A stretch of 49,117 nucleotides of DNA from Chitinophagales bacterium (GTDB lineage: Bacteria; Bacteroidota; Bacteroidia; Chitinophagales; Chitinophagaceae), in the NCBI GenBank assembly GCA_015654595.1, contig JAATGQ010000054.1, forward strand, positions 1-49,117. The letters are read 5' to 3'. The notes under the pieces were generated by a model. That model had not been told where the DNA came from. It ran no database searches and saw only the letters and a list, made by a program, of their open reading frames with translations. Each line of letters opens with the position of its first letter. Within the stretch, counting starts at the first letter, position 1. Positions 17,247 to 25,799 of the stretch are shown in pieces. The position numbers and the translations under genes were made by a program.

Positions 17247-18473
17247 ATGACCAAACGCACCTACCTGACCTATATACTAGTCCTCGGCTCGCTGACCGCC
17301 TTAGGGCCTTTTTCCATCGATATGTACCTGCCTGGTTTTGAAGACATCGCGCTTAGTCTTCATACCACGACCGCAACGGTAGCGCTGTCGCTATCGAGCT
17401 ATTTTATCGGCATTTCCGCGGGCCAGCTGCTTTATGGTCCATTACTGGACCGGCATGGAAGAAAAAAACCGCTATACGTCGGTCTGGCGCTTTACCTGGT
17501 CTCTACAGCCGTTTGTATGCAGTCGAAGCACATCGAAACGCTTATCATACTGCGTTTCATACAGGCTGTGGGAAGCTGCGCTGCACAGGTTGCCGCGATG
17601 GCCATGGTTCGGGACCTCTTTGGCCCCAAAGAAAGCGCCAAGGTCTTCTCGCTGCTGCTGCTCGTGCTTGGCGCCTCTCCCATGCTGGCCCCAACTGCCG
17701 GCGGCTATATCACCGTCAACTTTGGCTGGCGAGCCATCTTCCTCGTGCTGCTGATCCTTGGGGCAGGCATTACCCTGCTGACCCTATTATTCCTGCCGGA
17801 AAGCTATCCTGCAGACCCGGGCTTTTCGCTAAAGCCAAGGCCTATTTTGATAAATTTCTTATCTGTACTGAGGGAACCGCAGTTTATCATCTACGTATTG
17901 GTATATGCCTTTGCTTTTGCGGGTCTTTTTGCATACGTCTCGGGCTCACCGATCGTGTTTATGGATATCTTCCATGTTGACAAAAAAACATACGGCTGGA
18001 TATTTGCCTTCCTGTCACTGGCCTTTATCGGTCTGAGTCAGTTCAACAGTCTTTTGTTAAGGAGATATAATAGCGAACAGATCATTCGCGTGGCGCTTGC
18101 CGGCCAGGCCATTGTCGGTATCTTGTTTTTTGTCGTCAACAAAACTGTCGGGCTCGGTCTGCCGCAGACCATCTTCTTCATCTTTATATTTCTGGCCTTT
18201 CTCGGTTTTACCAATCCCAATGCAGCGGCCCTTTCTCTTGCTCCTTTCTCTAAAAATGCGGGCAGCGCATCTGCGCTGATGGGCGCCCTTCAAATGGGCA
18301 TAGGCGCACTGGCTTCTATCGGTATTGGAAAATTCAGCGATGGAACCGCAACGCCCATGATCGCGATCATGGCCAGCACTGCCGTTGTCGCGCTGATCAT
18401 CCTTTGGATAGGCCGGCGATCGGGAAAGCTCACCCTAACCAGCGGGGCGAGCGATGTCCCGATCGGCCATTAA
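17247..18473 (+). CDS. MFS drug-resistance transporter, Bcr/CflA subfamily
   Basis: This 408-residue inner-membrane protein has twelve hydrophobic helices. The opening LVLGSLTALGPFSIDMYLPG is the hallmark of Bcr/CflA-type proton-coupled exporters (bicyclomycin, chloramphenicol, florfenicol). GPLLDRHGRKKPLYVG is the MFS motif A loop between helices 2 and 3, and LGASPMLAPTAGGYI is motif C, which marks antiporters. Export of small toxic molecules or metabolites is therefore expected; the specific substrate cannot be told. It is transcribed divergently from the FKBP isomerase through a 64-base intergenic region with interleaved promoters. It is followed by about 100 bases with a weak GTGAGC/GCTCAC inverted repeat before the convergent SDR gene. 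Confidence 0.92.
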   Translation: MTKRTYLTYILVLGSLTALGPFSIDMYLPGFEDIALSLHTTTATVALSLSSYFIGISAGQLLYGPLLDRHGRKKPLYVGLALYLVSTAVCMQSKHIETLIILRFIQAVGSCAAQVAAMAMVRDLFGPKESAKVFSLLLLVLGASPMLAPTAGGYITVNFGWRAIFLVLLILGAGITLLTLLFLPESYPADPGFSLKPRPILINFLSVLREPQFIIYVLVYAFAFAGLFAYVSGSPIVFMDIFHVDKKTYGWIFAFLSLAFIGLSQFNSLLLRRYNSEQIIRVALAGQAIVGILFFVVNKTVGLGLPQTIFFIFIFLAFLGFTNPNAAALSLAPFSKNAGSASALMGALQMGIGALASIGIGKFSDGTATPMIAIMASTAVVALIILWIGRRSGKLTLTSGASDVPIGH

Positions 18474-18576
18474 GTGAGCCGCCGGCAAACATTCTCCGAC
18501 AGGCGCTCACCGTCTATCGGCAACCGTCTGCCGCCCCCACAGCCAAATACCGACAGCCAAGTGTCCCGCGCCAGTC

Positions 18577-19296
18577 CTAAGGCAATTTCGCTACCAGTCC
18601 TTCGGGCAATACCTTCAATATCCGGTAAATGATCTTCCACTTCCACCCTGGCACGATAACAAAGCTTTTCCCCGCGCCTACGACTGCGCGGGCAATAAAT
18701 GCCGGCTCCATCAACAAGGACTCCGGCAGATCCAGACCTGCCGTCAGCTTGCTTCGGATATAACCGGCAACAATCGCGTTCACGCCCACCTTCCTGTCAG
18801 ACAAGTGCTGACGCAAACCTGCCAGATACTGCGTGAACGCAGACTTGGTACTCCCATAAACGAAGTTGCTCTTACGTCCCCTGACACCGGAAAGAGAGGA
18901 AAGCCCGACGATACGTTCCAGTGAGGTATTCGTCTTATCCGTAGCGATAATATTCAAAATGGAAACCGCCCCGGCATACAATACATTGATCATCCGGTAG
19001 GTCCCTTCCCAGTGGACGAGGGCTTCGTCATTGGTCACCTGGAAACCCGCGGCGTACAATACAATCGCCGGCTTAGCAGGCAGCGATGCATAAAATTCCG
19101 CATGCGTATCAAATGCCGTCGCATCAAAATACCGGGTGATCACTTTATCCGCCGGCACCCGACGCTCCTGTAAAAACGCTTCAATCTCTTCAAGGCTGCG
19201 AGAAGCCGCAATAACGCTATATCCCTTCCCGACGTACAAAGGGATTGTTTCCTTGGCTACATCCGAATTCGCGCCAAGGATCAAAACTGTCTTCAT
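18577..19296 (-). CDS. Short-chain dehydrogenase/reductase (SDR) family oxidoreductase
   Basis: This cytoplasmic NAD(P)-dependent enzyme has 239 residues. The N-terminal nucleotide site reads LILGANSDVAKE (residues 6-16), a variant of TGxxxGIG similar to that of DprE2-like SDRs. The catalytic set is present as a Ser in GLSSLSGVRG (about 131-140) with YGSTK supplying Tyr147 and Lys151. The C-terminus is hydrophobic and basic (WKIIYRILKVLPEG), suggesting membrane association. Its ATG overlaps the rpiA stop by four bases (ATGA), so translation of the two is coupled. Pairing with a pentose-phosphate isomerase hints at a role in pentose or sugar-phosphate chemistry, but this is only a context argument. 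Confidence 0.87.
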   Translation of the reverse strand: MKTVLILGANSDVAKETIPLYVGKGYSVIAASRSLEEIEAFLQERRVPADKVITRYFDATAFDTHAEFYASLPAKPAIVLYAAGFQVTNDEALVHWEGTYRMINVLYAGAVSILNIIATDKTNTSLERIVGLSSLSGVRGRKSNFVYGSTKSAFTQYLAGLRQHLSDRKVGVNAIVAGYIRSKLTAGLDLPESLLMEPAFIARAVVGAGKSFVIVPGWKWKIIYRILKVLPEGLVAKLP

Positions 19297-19979
19297 ATCT
19301 TATCCAGTATTTGAATGCCATCAGGACCCGCGATAACCGCCCGACGCGCCATATTGTAAAAAAGAGAATGCTCGACGAGACCAACGATACCTGCCAGCCG
19401 CTGGTTTAACATCGCCGGTTCCGGAAAGGGTTCAAACCAGTTATCGATCAGATAATTTCCCCGCTCCGTGATGACCGCTCCATCTTTCTTATCGCTCATC
19501 CGCAACTGGCACTTCACCGGCTGAACCCATCTTGTCAGCACATTGGTGACATAAGCCAGCGCTTCAGGCACCACCTCTGCCACCAATGGATACCTGCCGT
19601 CAAATCGGTCGGCTTTCTTGCTGACGTCTCCCACCAGTACGAACTCATCCGCCATCGCTGCCAGCACCTTTTCGGCAGTATGAACGCCTCCTCCGCTTTT
19701 CAATGCATTGAGCCGATGATCGAACTGATCACAACCGTCAAAATACAGATCGATCCGGGATAACCATCCCGATTCGAGTACGGTAAAGCCTTCCTGCAGC
19801 AATAGCTGACGCGTAGGAAAGGAAGAGGTGACCAGCTTCAGCGACCGGGCCAGGGTTACATCGGCCTTGATCATAGCCACCAGGTGCGCCATCGTCGAGC
19901 CGGCGCCCAGTCCTATCGTACTATCTGGCTTTATAAGCCTTAAGGCCGCAGCAGCGGCATCTTTTTTGAAATCAGCCAT
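19293..19979 (-). CDS. rpiA: Ribose-5-phosphate isomerase A, divergent member
   Basis: The enzyme interconverts ribose 5-phosphate and ribulose 5-phosphate in the pentose phosphate pathway. It has 228 residues, close to the usual 219-235. The phosphate loop GLGAGSTMAHL and the active-site segment around DGCDQ are present. Asp81, Asp84, Lys94 and Glu103 fall at the same numbers as the E. coli catalytic residues. The surrounding blocks differ from the usual ones, with DGCDQ for DGADE and KSGGGVHTAEK for KGGGGALTREK, so this is a diverged but apparently functional copy. A second, more typical rpiA or an rpiB elsewhere in the genome would not be surprising. It overlaps the SDR gene by four bases. 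A large inverted repeat abuts its start codon. Confidence 0.85.
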   Translation of the reverse strand: MADFKKDAAAAALRLIKPDSTIGLGAGSTMAHLVAMIKADVTLARSLKLVTSSFPTRQLLLQEGFTVLESGWLSRIDLYFDGCDQFDHRLNALKSGGGVHTAEKVLAAMADEFVLVGDVSKKADRFDGRYPLVAEVVPEALAYVTNVLTRWVQPVKCQLRMSDKKDGAVITERGNYLIDNWFEPFPEPAMLNQRLAGIVGLVEHSLFYNMARRAVIAGPDGIQILDKI

Positions 19980-19980
19980 A

Positions 19981-20028
19981 ATAAATCTCGGTCTGTCTTT
20001 GTTAAAAAATAGCCCGACCGAGATTTAT
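19981..20028 (-). repeat. 13-base perfect inverted repeat abutting the rpiA start codon
   Basis: ATAAATCTCGGTC at 19981-19993 is exactly complementary to GACCGAGATTTAT at 20016-20028, with a 22-base spacer. On the rpiA mRNA this would be a stem-loop ending 1 base before the AUG. It could be an operator for a dimeric regulator, or a 5'-leader hairpin that controls access to the start codon. No T tract follows, so it is not a simple terminator. Confidence 0.75.
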
Positions 20029-20052
20029 CATCTTATGTCGGGCCTATCCGGC

Positions 20053-20072
20053 CAGGCGCCCGGAGGCGCCTG
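20053..20072. repeat. GC-rich 8-base stem with 4-base loop between GH2 gene and rpiA
   Basis: CAGGCGCC at 20053-20060 and GGCGCCTG at 20065-20072 are perfect complements around CGGA. The hairpin lies about 47 bases after the GH2 stop on the minus strand. It has no T tract; it may stabilise the GH2 mRNA end or attenuate readthrough into rpiA. Confidence 0.5.
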
Positions 20073-20118
20073 AAGATAAAGATAAACAGATCCTCGCAGC
20101 TTAGCGCAGCCAGCTGGG

Positions 20119-21954
20119 CTATTGATATTTTTTCTCCTGCTGGTCATAGAAATCCTTCAGCACCCAAAAGGCTTCCTTCTTCTGGCCCGTCTCGCTGATC
20201 AGTCCTTTCCGGTTCCAGAAATTCTGATAAACGGGGTGCTGACGACGAGGCGAACGGAAGTCAACCAATATCCAGGGCGTCATCCCCCGAAGACCGGGTA
20301 TCGTCTGAAGCAATTGCAGTTGATATCGGTACAGGGAAGCCTGGTATTCTTCGCTCCAGCGTGTCGCGGAGTCTGCATGAAAACCACCCAGCGCATCACC
20401 GCCAAACTCCGTGATCACGACGGGCCGGTCGTACTTTATATCGAACCGATAACGGGTCAGGTCGGAAGGCTTATCACCCCAATACCAGCCTGCGTATTCA
20501 TTAAAGCTGACCAGGTCCAGCTTCTCGCCCAACGGATCGTCTACCACCGCCACATCCCCCTGGCGATGCACCTCCAAAGCCGCCGATACCAGCCGGCTAT
20601 TATCCAGCTCATGTGCTTTCGCCGCCAGCTTGCCCATAAAGGAAAGCCGCGGTTCGCTGACAGGTGTCTCATTGCCGATACTCCAAATGATAATGCTTGC
20701 CCTGTTCTTGTCCCTTATCACCATATCCGTCAGCTGTTTCTCCGCATTGCGATACGTATCCGGATTCGTCCAGGAGATCGTCCAATAGACGGGGACTTCG
20801 GCCCAAACCATCAAGCCCATCTCATCTGCCAGCCTTAACATCTTCTCGTTATGCGGATAATGTGCCAGCCGTACATAGTTACAGTTCAACTGCCGCGCCC
20901 AGGTCAGCAACATCCTCAAATCGCCCTCACCCCGGTTGCGACCGGGGATCAATGGATTCTCATCGTGGATCGATACCCCCCGCAGAAAGACCGGCTTGCC
21001 GTTGAGCAGGATATCGCGGCCTTTTACCTCGACCGTCCGAAAACCGATCCGGTCCGACACATCATCACCCGCCGTATGGATGGTGACCGTATATAATTTT
21101 GGCTGCCCAGGCGACCACAGGGTCAGCTTCTTTGCCGGAAAGGAAATGGCTGCCCGGCCAGAGGCATCTGTATGGACAGTTTGTTTGATACCCGCTTCAG
21201 GAATACTAACCGTAACATCCTTCGACAAAGATGCTCCATTCAACTGTACATACCCTTCGATCGTATTATTCCTTCCCAGCTGTATCTTATAATCAGAGAT
21301 AAAGACAGCCGGCGCTTCCGCGAGCAGCACATCCCGTGTGACGCCTCCATAATTCCACCAGTCGGTATTGACCGTTGGGATCTCATCTGCATGCCGGGTA
21401 TTGTCCACCTTGACTACGATCGAATTTTCACCGGCTGCAAGTTTGCCCGTTACCTCGAACTGAAAAGGCGTAAAACCGCCCTTGTGCATTCCCAGCTTCT
21501 TTCCGTTCAGATAGATATGCGCCTCATAGTTGACCGCACCGAAATAAAGGAAATACCGCTTGCCTGCCTGCGGACTTACATCGAATTTTCGGCGATACCA
21601 TACCGTGCCTTCATAATACAGCAGCTTTTCTTCCTGCGAATTCCAATCGCCCGGCACTTTCAGCGTCGGGCTCAGATCAAAGTCATATTCGATCAACTCA
21701 TTCTTATCCGAGGGTTTGCGGTCATCATAAAAACCGCCTCTGTCGGAAGCCGACTGATCATAAGCCTGGTGCCGGTAGTCATAGTAGCCATTTTCATAAG
21801 GGTCTACCATATAGTTCCAGCGGCCGTCCAGATCGACGATCTGCCGGGCAAAAACATTCTGGATCAGTCCCGTGTCCGCCGGGGTCTGCGCCATTATAAA
21901 CGCATTAAAATTAAAGAGGAACGGGAGGAGAAAAGACAAGCGAAGGTATTTCAT
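20119..21954 (-). CDS. Glycoside hydrolase family 2 enzyme (beta-glucuronidase/beta-galactosidase type), exported
   Basis: This 611-residue protein has an N-terminal signal (hydrophobic to about residue 22, cleavage near IMAQ). The three GH2 parts are visible. A jelly-roll sugar-binding domain includes LKVPGDWNSQEEKLLYYEGT and YLNGKKLGMHKGGFTPF. An immunoglobulin-like domain ends in YTVTIHTAGDDVSDRIGFRT. The TIM barrel begins at about residue 310 (LNGKPVFLRGVSIHDENP). Acid/base Glu429 lies in IWSIGNETP and the nucleophile Glu516 in VVITEFGGDA. HYPHNEKMLRLADEMGLMVW is typical of beta-glucuronidases. It would act in the periplasm on terminal beta-linked sugars. It is divergent from the phosphatase gene, with a 55-base intergenic region. 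Confidence 0.92.
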   Translation of the reverse strand: MKYLRLSFLLPFLFNFNAFIMAQTPADTGLIQNVFARQIVDLDGRWNYMVDPYENGYYDYRHQAYDQSASDRGGFYDDRKPSDKNELIEYDFDLSPTLKVPGDWNSQEEKLLYYEGTVWYRRKFDVSPQAGKRYFLYFGAVNYEAHIYLNGKKLGMHKGGFTPFQFEVTGKLAAGENSIVVKVDNTRHADEIPTVNTDWWNYGGVTRDVLLAEAPAVFISDYKIQLGRNNTIEGYVQLNGASLSKDVTVSIPEAGIKQTVHTDASGRAAISFPAKKLTLWSPGQPKLYTVTIHTAGDDVSDRIGFRTVEVKGRDILLNGKPVFLRGVSIHDENPLIPGRNRGEGDLRMLLTWARQLNCNYVRLAHYPHNEKMLRLADEMGLMVWAEVPVYWTISWTNPDTYRNAEKQLTDMVIRDKNRASIIIWSIGNETPVSEPRLSFMGKLAAKAHELDNSRLVSAALEVHRQGDVAVVDDPLGEKLDLVSFNEYAGWYWGDKPSDLTRYRFDIKYDRPVVITEFGGDALGGFHADSATRWSEEYQASLYRYQLQLLQTIPGLRGMTPWILVDFRSPRRQHPVYQNFWNRKGLISETGQKKEAFWVLKDFYDQQEKKYQ

Positions 21955-22009
21955 AAGGCTAATTTCGTTAATTTAGCTGCTTTCTCTTATTTGATAACAA
22001 AAAAATAAT

Positions 22010-23629
22010 ATGAGGCGTTTTTCGATCGTATCCGCTCTGCTGGATGCCCTTGTTTCCGCAAGCGCTCAGTCCATCCCAAGGCCAAAGCTTGTCGTAGGTA
22101 TCGTCGTGGACCAGATGCGCTGGGACTATCTCTACCGGTATTACGACCGGTATACCCCGGGCGGATTCAAACGCCTTCTTTCCGAAGGGTTCTCCTGCGA
22201 GGACACTTATATCTCACACCTGCCGTCCTTCACAGCGGTTGGACATACCACGATCTTTACCGGCACCGTACCTTCTATCCATGGTATCACCGGCAATGAC
22301 TGGATCGACCAGGCCACAGGTAAAGATATTTATTGCACGGCCGACAGCAGTGTACAGCCGGTTGGAGGCACGGCGCCTGCGGGCAATATGTCTCCGCGTA
22401 ACGAGCTGGCCACTACCATTACCGACGAGCTGATGCTGGCGACCAATTTCAGATCCCGCGTCGTAGGCATCTAGCTGAAAGACAGGGCCGCCATCCTGCC
22501 TGCAGGCCATACCCCGACGGGCGCCTTCTGGTTTGACGACGTCAAAGGCTGTTTCAGCACCAGCACCTGGTATATGAAGGAGCTGCCGCAGTGGGTAACG
22601 CAATTTAACGAACGCAACGAACCCGAAAACCTCGTCTCCAAAGGCTGGAGCACGCTCTATCCAATCGACAGCTATACCCAAAGTACAGCCGACAATGTCA
22701 CCTGGGAAGGTCTTTTTAAAGAGGAGAAGTCCCCTGTCTTCCCTCATGACATAGCAAAAGCGTATAGGGAAGATCATGATAATATCCGAAGCTCGCCCTT
22801 TGGCAACACCCTTACGCTGGATTTTGCGAAGGCGGCTATCGACGGCTATTCGCTTGGGCAGCGAGAGTTTACCGACTTCCTGACCATCAACTGCGCTTCC
22901 ACCGATTACGTCGGACACAAATATGGCCCCAATTCTATCGAAGTAGAAGACGTCTATCTGCGTCTTGATAAAGATCTGTCCGACTTCTTTGCCTATCTCG
23001 ACAAAAAAGTCGGCAAGGGCAATTATACCGTCTTCCTCACCGCCGATCATGGCGCTTCGCATAATGTCAATTTCTTAAAATCACACCAGATCCCAACGGG
23101 TTTTAGCAAGTTGGGAAATCTGCAGAAAGGGTTGAACGATACGCTTGCCAAGGTTACCGGCATCAGCAATCTTGTTCGTTCCACCGCCAATTACTATATC
23201 AATTACAATCTTCGCCGTATCGACAGCGCGGGCCTTTCGGCGGATCTGGTCAAAAAGATCTCGCTGCAATGGCTCAACCGTCAGACGGGTCTGCAGTATG
23301 TCATCGATATCGATGCATTGATGACTACGCCGCTGCCTCAACCGCTGCGGGATATGGTCATCAACGGATATAACCGGAAACGCTGCGGCTCTATTCTGCT
23401 GATCCCCGAACCGGGCTGGTTTGACGGCTGGGGCACAGGCACCACGCATGGAACCTGGAACCCACAGGACACGCATATTCCGCTGGTTTTTATGGGATGG
23501 GGGATCAAGCACGGGGAAGGACGCCGCACCGTTCATATGACGGATATAGCGCCCACCGTAGCCGCTCTTTTGCATATTCAGATGCCGGATGGCAATATTG
23601 GAGAGGTCATTGGTGAAGCGCTGAAATAA
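22010..23629 (+). pseudogene. pafA: PafA-like alkaline phosphatase with an in-frame amber codon
   Basis: Both halves share one frame and together give about 539 codons, the normal length for this periplasmic phosphomonoesterase. The N-terminal part has a signal peptide, metal ligand Asp34 in VGIVVDQMRWD, and the Thr75 nucleophile in LPSFTAVGHTTIF. The C-terminal part has Asp299 and His303 (STDYVGH), Asp346-His347 (TADHGASHN) and His480 (GTTHGTWNP). All lie at a near-constant offset from the Elizabethkingia PafA residues. TAG at 22472-22474 replaces codon 155 in VVGI-stop-LKDRAA, two codons before the Lys157/Arg159 pair equivalent to PafA Lys162/Arg164. A single change from a sense codon such as TCG explains it. 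The gene is either recently inactivated or carries a sequence error; the rest is well conserved. Confidence 0.88.
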
Positions 23630-23710
23630 GAGGCGCAAAAACAGCCAGTGGCCAGGACAGAGTCCTGTATCCTTTGAACACGAAAGCCGTAGCCTTTTTA
23701 ACAACAGATT

Positions 23711-24220
23711 ATGTATCAGCTTTCTCCGGGAGAAACTATTCTACGACTATCTGTCGCTGCAATATTGGGCAGCCTCGTAGGCCTCGAGCGCCAACGCAAA
23801 GAGGGCTCGGCGGGACTGCGTACGCATATGATGGTCTGTCTGGGCAGTTGCCTTGTCATGATCGTTTCCGCCTTTGGTTTTGAAGACATTCTTGGAAGGC
23901 CCGCTGTCGTGCTTGACCCCTCCCGTATCGCAGCCCAGGTGATCAGCGGCATCGGTTTCCTCGGCGCCGGCACCATCATTTTCCTGCAGCCCAGATCCAT
24001 CCGCGGCCTCACCACCGCAGCCGGACTGTGGACCGTAGCCGCCATCGGGCTCGCAGTAGGCGCAGGACTCTATGTCGCCGCAATCGCCACCACCGTTATT
24101 GCGCTGCTGATCCTTGCCGCCTTCAAACCCTTGGAGAGCCGGCTGACGAATAAACGCCTCCAGGATAAACAAAAAAAACGGCCGATCCTCCCAGAGGAAG
24201 ACCGGCCGTCTGATATCTAA
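23711..24220 (+). CDS. MgtC/SapB family membrane protein
   Basis: This 169-residue inner-membrane protein has the MgtC N-terminal transmembrane domain: LRLSVAAILGSLVGLERQRK, GLRTHMMVCLGSCLVMIVSA, VISGIGFLGAGTII and IRGLTTAAGLWTVAAIGLAVG, giving about four to five helices. The family is linked to growth at low magnesium and, in MgtC itself, to inhibition of the F-type ATP synthase; many homologues are of unknown function. The soluble C-terminal domain of MgtC is missing. In its place is a short charged tail of about 25 residues. The tail-coding DNA from 24171 to 24209 doubles as the terminator of the convergent zwf gene, which may have shaped the odd tail. It starts 81 bases after the phosphatase gene on the same strand. 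Confidence 0.9.
   Translation: MYQLSPGETILRLSVAAILGSLVGLERQRKEGSAGLRTHMMVCLGSCLVMIVSAFGFEDILGRPAVVLDPSRIAAQVISGIGFLGAGTIIFLQPRSIRGLTTAAGLWTVAAIGLAVGAGLYVAAIATTVIALLILAAFKPLESRLTNKRLQDKQKKRPILPEEDRPSDI
24171..24209 (-). terminator. zwf terminator located inside the 3' end of the MgtC-like gene
   Basis: On the minus strand the arm 24209-24203 (ACGGCCG) pairs with 24184-24178 (CGGCCGT). An inner five-base stem (24198-24194 with 24190-24186) is also formed, and the hairpin is followed by a run of eight Ts at 24178-24171. It lies about 38 bases after the zwf stop. The whole element is within the coding sequence of the opposite gene. Confidence 0.85.
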
Positions 24221-24247
24221 TAAAGCACGCATCTGCTGCGCCAAAAA

Positions 24248-25771
24248 TTAAGTCGGATTTACTTTTTCTCCCGACTCTTTTACATGTGTCAGTTTAAACC
24301 AATCCTTCGCAAACGGCTTTAGCAAGGCTGTTGCTGCGGCAGGTCCCCAGCTGCCCGCCTCATATTCGTACAGCTGTTTCTTTGGAGACTTCTTCCATGC
24401 GTCCAGGATCGGCATTACCACCTTCCACGCCTGTTCGATCTGGTCATCACGCATAAACTGTGTCGCATCTCCTTCCAGTGTATCGAGCAACAACGCTTCA
24501 TACGCCTCAGGCAAAGACTGTGAATACGCGTCCTTATACATAAAGTCCATTTCAACCGGCAGCAGCTTCATATGCAGCCCCGGCACCTTTCCTTCAAACA
24601 ACAATCCTATTTCCAGTTCCGGCTGAATGCTGATGATCAGTCGGTTTGGAACGATATCATCCTTGAAGATCTTATGCGGCGAATCCTTGAACTGGATCAT
24701 GATAACCGAAGACTGACGCGGCATCGATTTGCCTGTCCGTAAAAAGAAAGGAACACCTTTCCAGCGTGCGCTGTCGATAAATAAACGCGCAGCGACAAAT
24801 GTCTCTGTCGTGGAGTCGGGCGCCACCTGCGCTTCCTGCCGGTAGCCGACACGCGGGATACCATTGACCTCACCCGCCGTATACTGACCACGTACTACGT
24901 TCCTGAAGACATCGGCTGGCGTGAACGGACGTACATCCTTCAGCACTCTTACCTTTGCATCCCGGATCGCCTCGGCTTCGTAGGCCTTTGGACAATCCAT
25001 CGCGACAATACACAACAGCTGCAGCAGGTGATTCTGGATCATATCCCTCAACGCGCCGCTGGTGTCATAATACCCGCCGCGCGACCCGACACTCACTTCT
25101 TCTGCTACGCTGATCTGGATATGATCGATATACTTATTGTTCCACAAAGGTTCAAAGACATAATTGGCGAAACGAAATGCCATGATATTCTGCACCATCT
25201 CCTTACCGAGATAGTGGTCGATATGATAGATCTGCTTATCGTTAAATCGCTTGTTCAGATAACGGTTTAGCTTACGCGCGCTATCCAGGTCCGTACCGAA
25301 TGGTTTTTCAACTACTATCCTATCGAGGTTTTCCCTGTTGCACAACTTCTGCTTGCACAATGCATCTGCAATCACTTCAATAAACCGGGGCGCTACCGCG
25401 AAGTAGAACATCCTTACTCCGCGCTGCTGCTCCCTGTCCTCAAAACCTTTTATCTTAGCCTTTAACGTGCTATACGTTTCTTCCTTTTGGAAATCGCCCT
25501 GGATGTAAGAGACCCGGGCTGCAAACGTATCCCATTTCTTTTTATCCGCCTTGCCGTTACGACTGAATTCATTGACGCCTTCCAGCAGCCATTCCCGGTA
25601 GACTTCCTCATCTGTCTGCACGAAGTCTACACAGTAAATAGAAAAGACAGCGGGCATATGCCCGTCTGCATATAAATTATAAAGGGCTGGAATGAGTTTA
25701 CGCCTGGTGAGATCTCCCTTAGCGCCGAAGATGGTGATCGCAGAAGGGACGACTTTTTTTACTTTGCTCAT
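24248..25771 (-). CDS. zwf: Glucose-6-phosphate 1-dehydrogenase
   Basis: This cytoplasmic enzyme of 507 residues oxidises glucose 6-phosphate to 6-phosphogluconolactone with NAD(P)+, the entry step of the oxidative pentose phosphate pathway. The nucleotide loop is IFGAKGDLTRRKLIPALYNL (GxxGDLxxRK type). The substrate signature IYHIDHYLGKEMVQNIM contains the RIDHYLGKE core with the catalytic His, and EKPFGTDLDSA is also conserved. The ATG at 25771 is chosen because it puts MSKVKK immediately before the first beta strand; an open upstream extension of 43 codons runs through terminator hairpins and is rejected. A TAAGTTTG box sits 3 bases upstream. rpiA of the same pathway lies about 5 kb away, not in the same operon. 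A 6-phosphogluconolactonase gene is not next to it. Confidence 0.95.
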   Translation of the reverse strand: MSKVKKVVPSAITIFGAKGDLTRRKLIPALYNLYADGHMPAVFSIYCVDFVQTDEEVYREWLLEGVNEFSRNGKADKKKWDTFAARVSYIQGDFQKEETYSTLKAKIKGFEDREQQRGVRMFYFAVAPRFIEVIADALCKQKLCNRENLDRIVVEKPFGTDLDSARKLNRYLNKRFNDKQIYHIDHYLGKEMVQNIMAFRFANYVFEPLWNNKYIDHIQISVAEEVSVGSRGGYYDTSGALRDMIQNHLLQLLCIVAMDCPKAYEAEAIRDAKVRVLKDVRPFTPADVFRNVVRGQYTAGEVNGIPRVGYRQEAQVAPDSTTETFVAARLFIDSARWKGVPFFLRTGKSMPRQSSVIMIQFKDSPHKIFKDDIVPNRLIISIQPELEIGLLFEGKVPGLHMKLLPVEMDFMYKDAYSQSLPEAYEALLLDTLEGDATQFMRDDQIEQAWKVVMPILDAWKKSPKKQLYEYEAGSWGPAAATALLKPFAKDWFKLTHVKESGEKVNPT

Positions 25772-25774
25772 ATA

Positions 25775-25782
25775 CAAACTTA
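25775..25782 (-). promoter_or_regulatory. -7 promoter box of zwf (TAAGTTTG), near-leaderless
   Basis: TAAGTTTG, read on the minus strand at 25782-25775, matches TAnnTTTG and ends 3 bases before the zwf ATG at 25771. No well-spaced -33 TTG was found, so the call rests on the -7 box and its position. Confidence 0.45.
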
Positions 25783-25799
25783 AGTATTTTAATGCAAAA

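Noticed and set aside
21172..22008. 278-codon plus-strand open frame opposite the GH2 gene
   Set aside because: It overlaps a gene with complete GH2 catalytic residues and shows no recognisable domain.
22472..22474. Stop-codon recoding (readthrough of TAG as an amino acid) in the PafA-like gene
   Set aside because: Nothing in the flanks (for example a stem-loop of the selenocysteine or pyrrolysine type) suggests programmed readthrough, and the codon is not at a conserved special position. A mutation or error is simpler.
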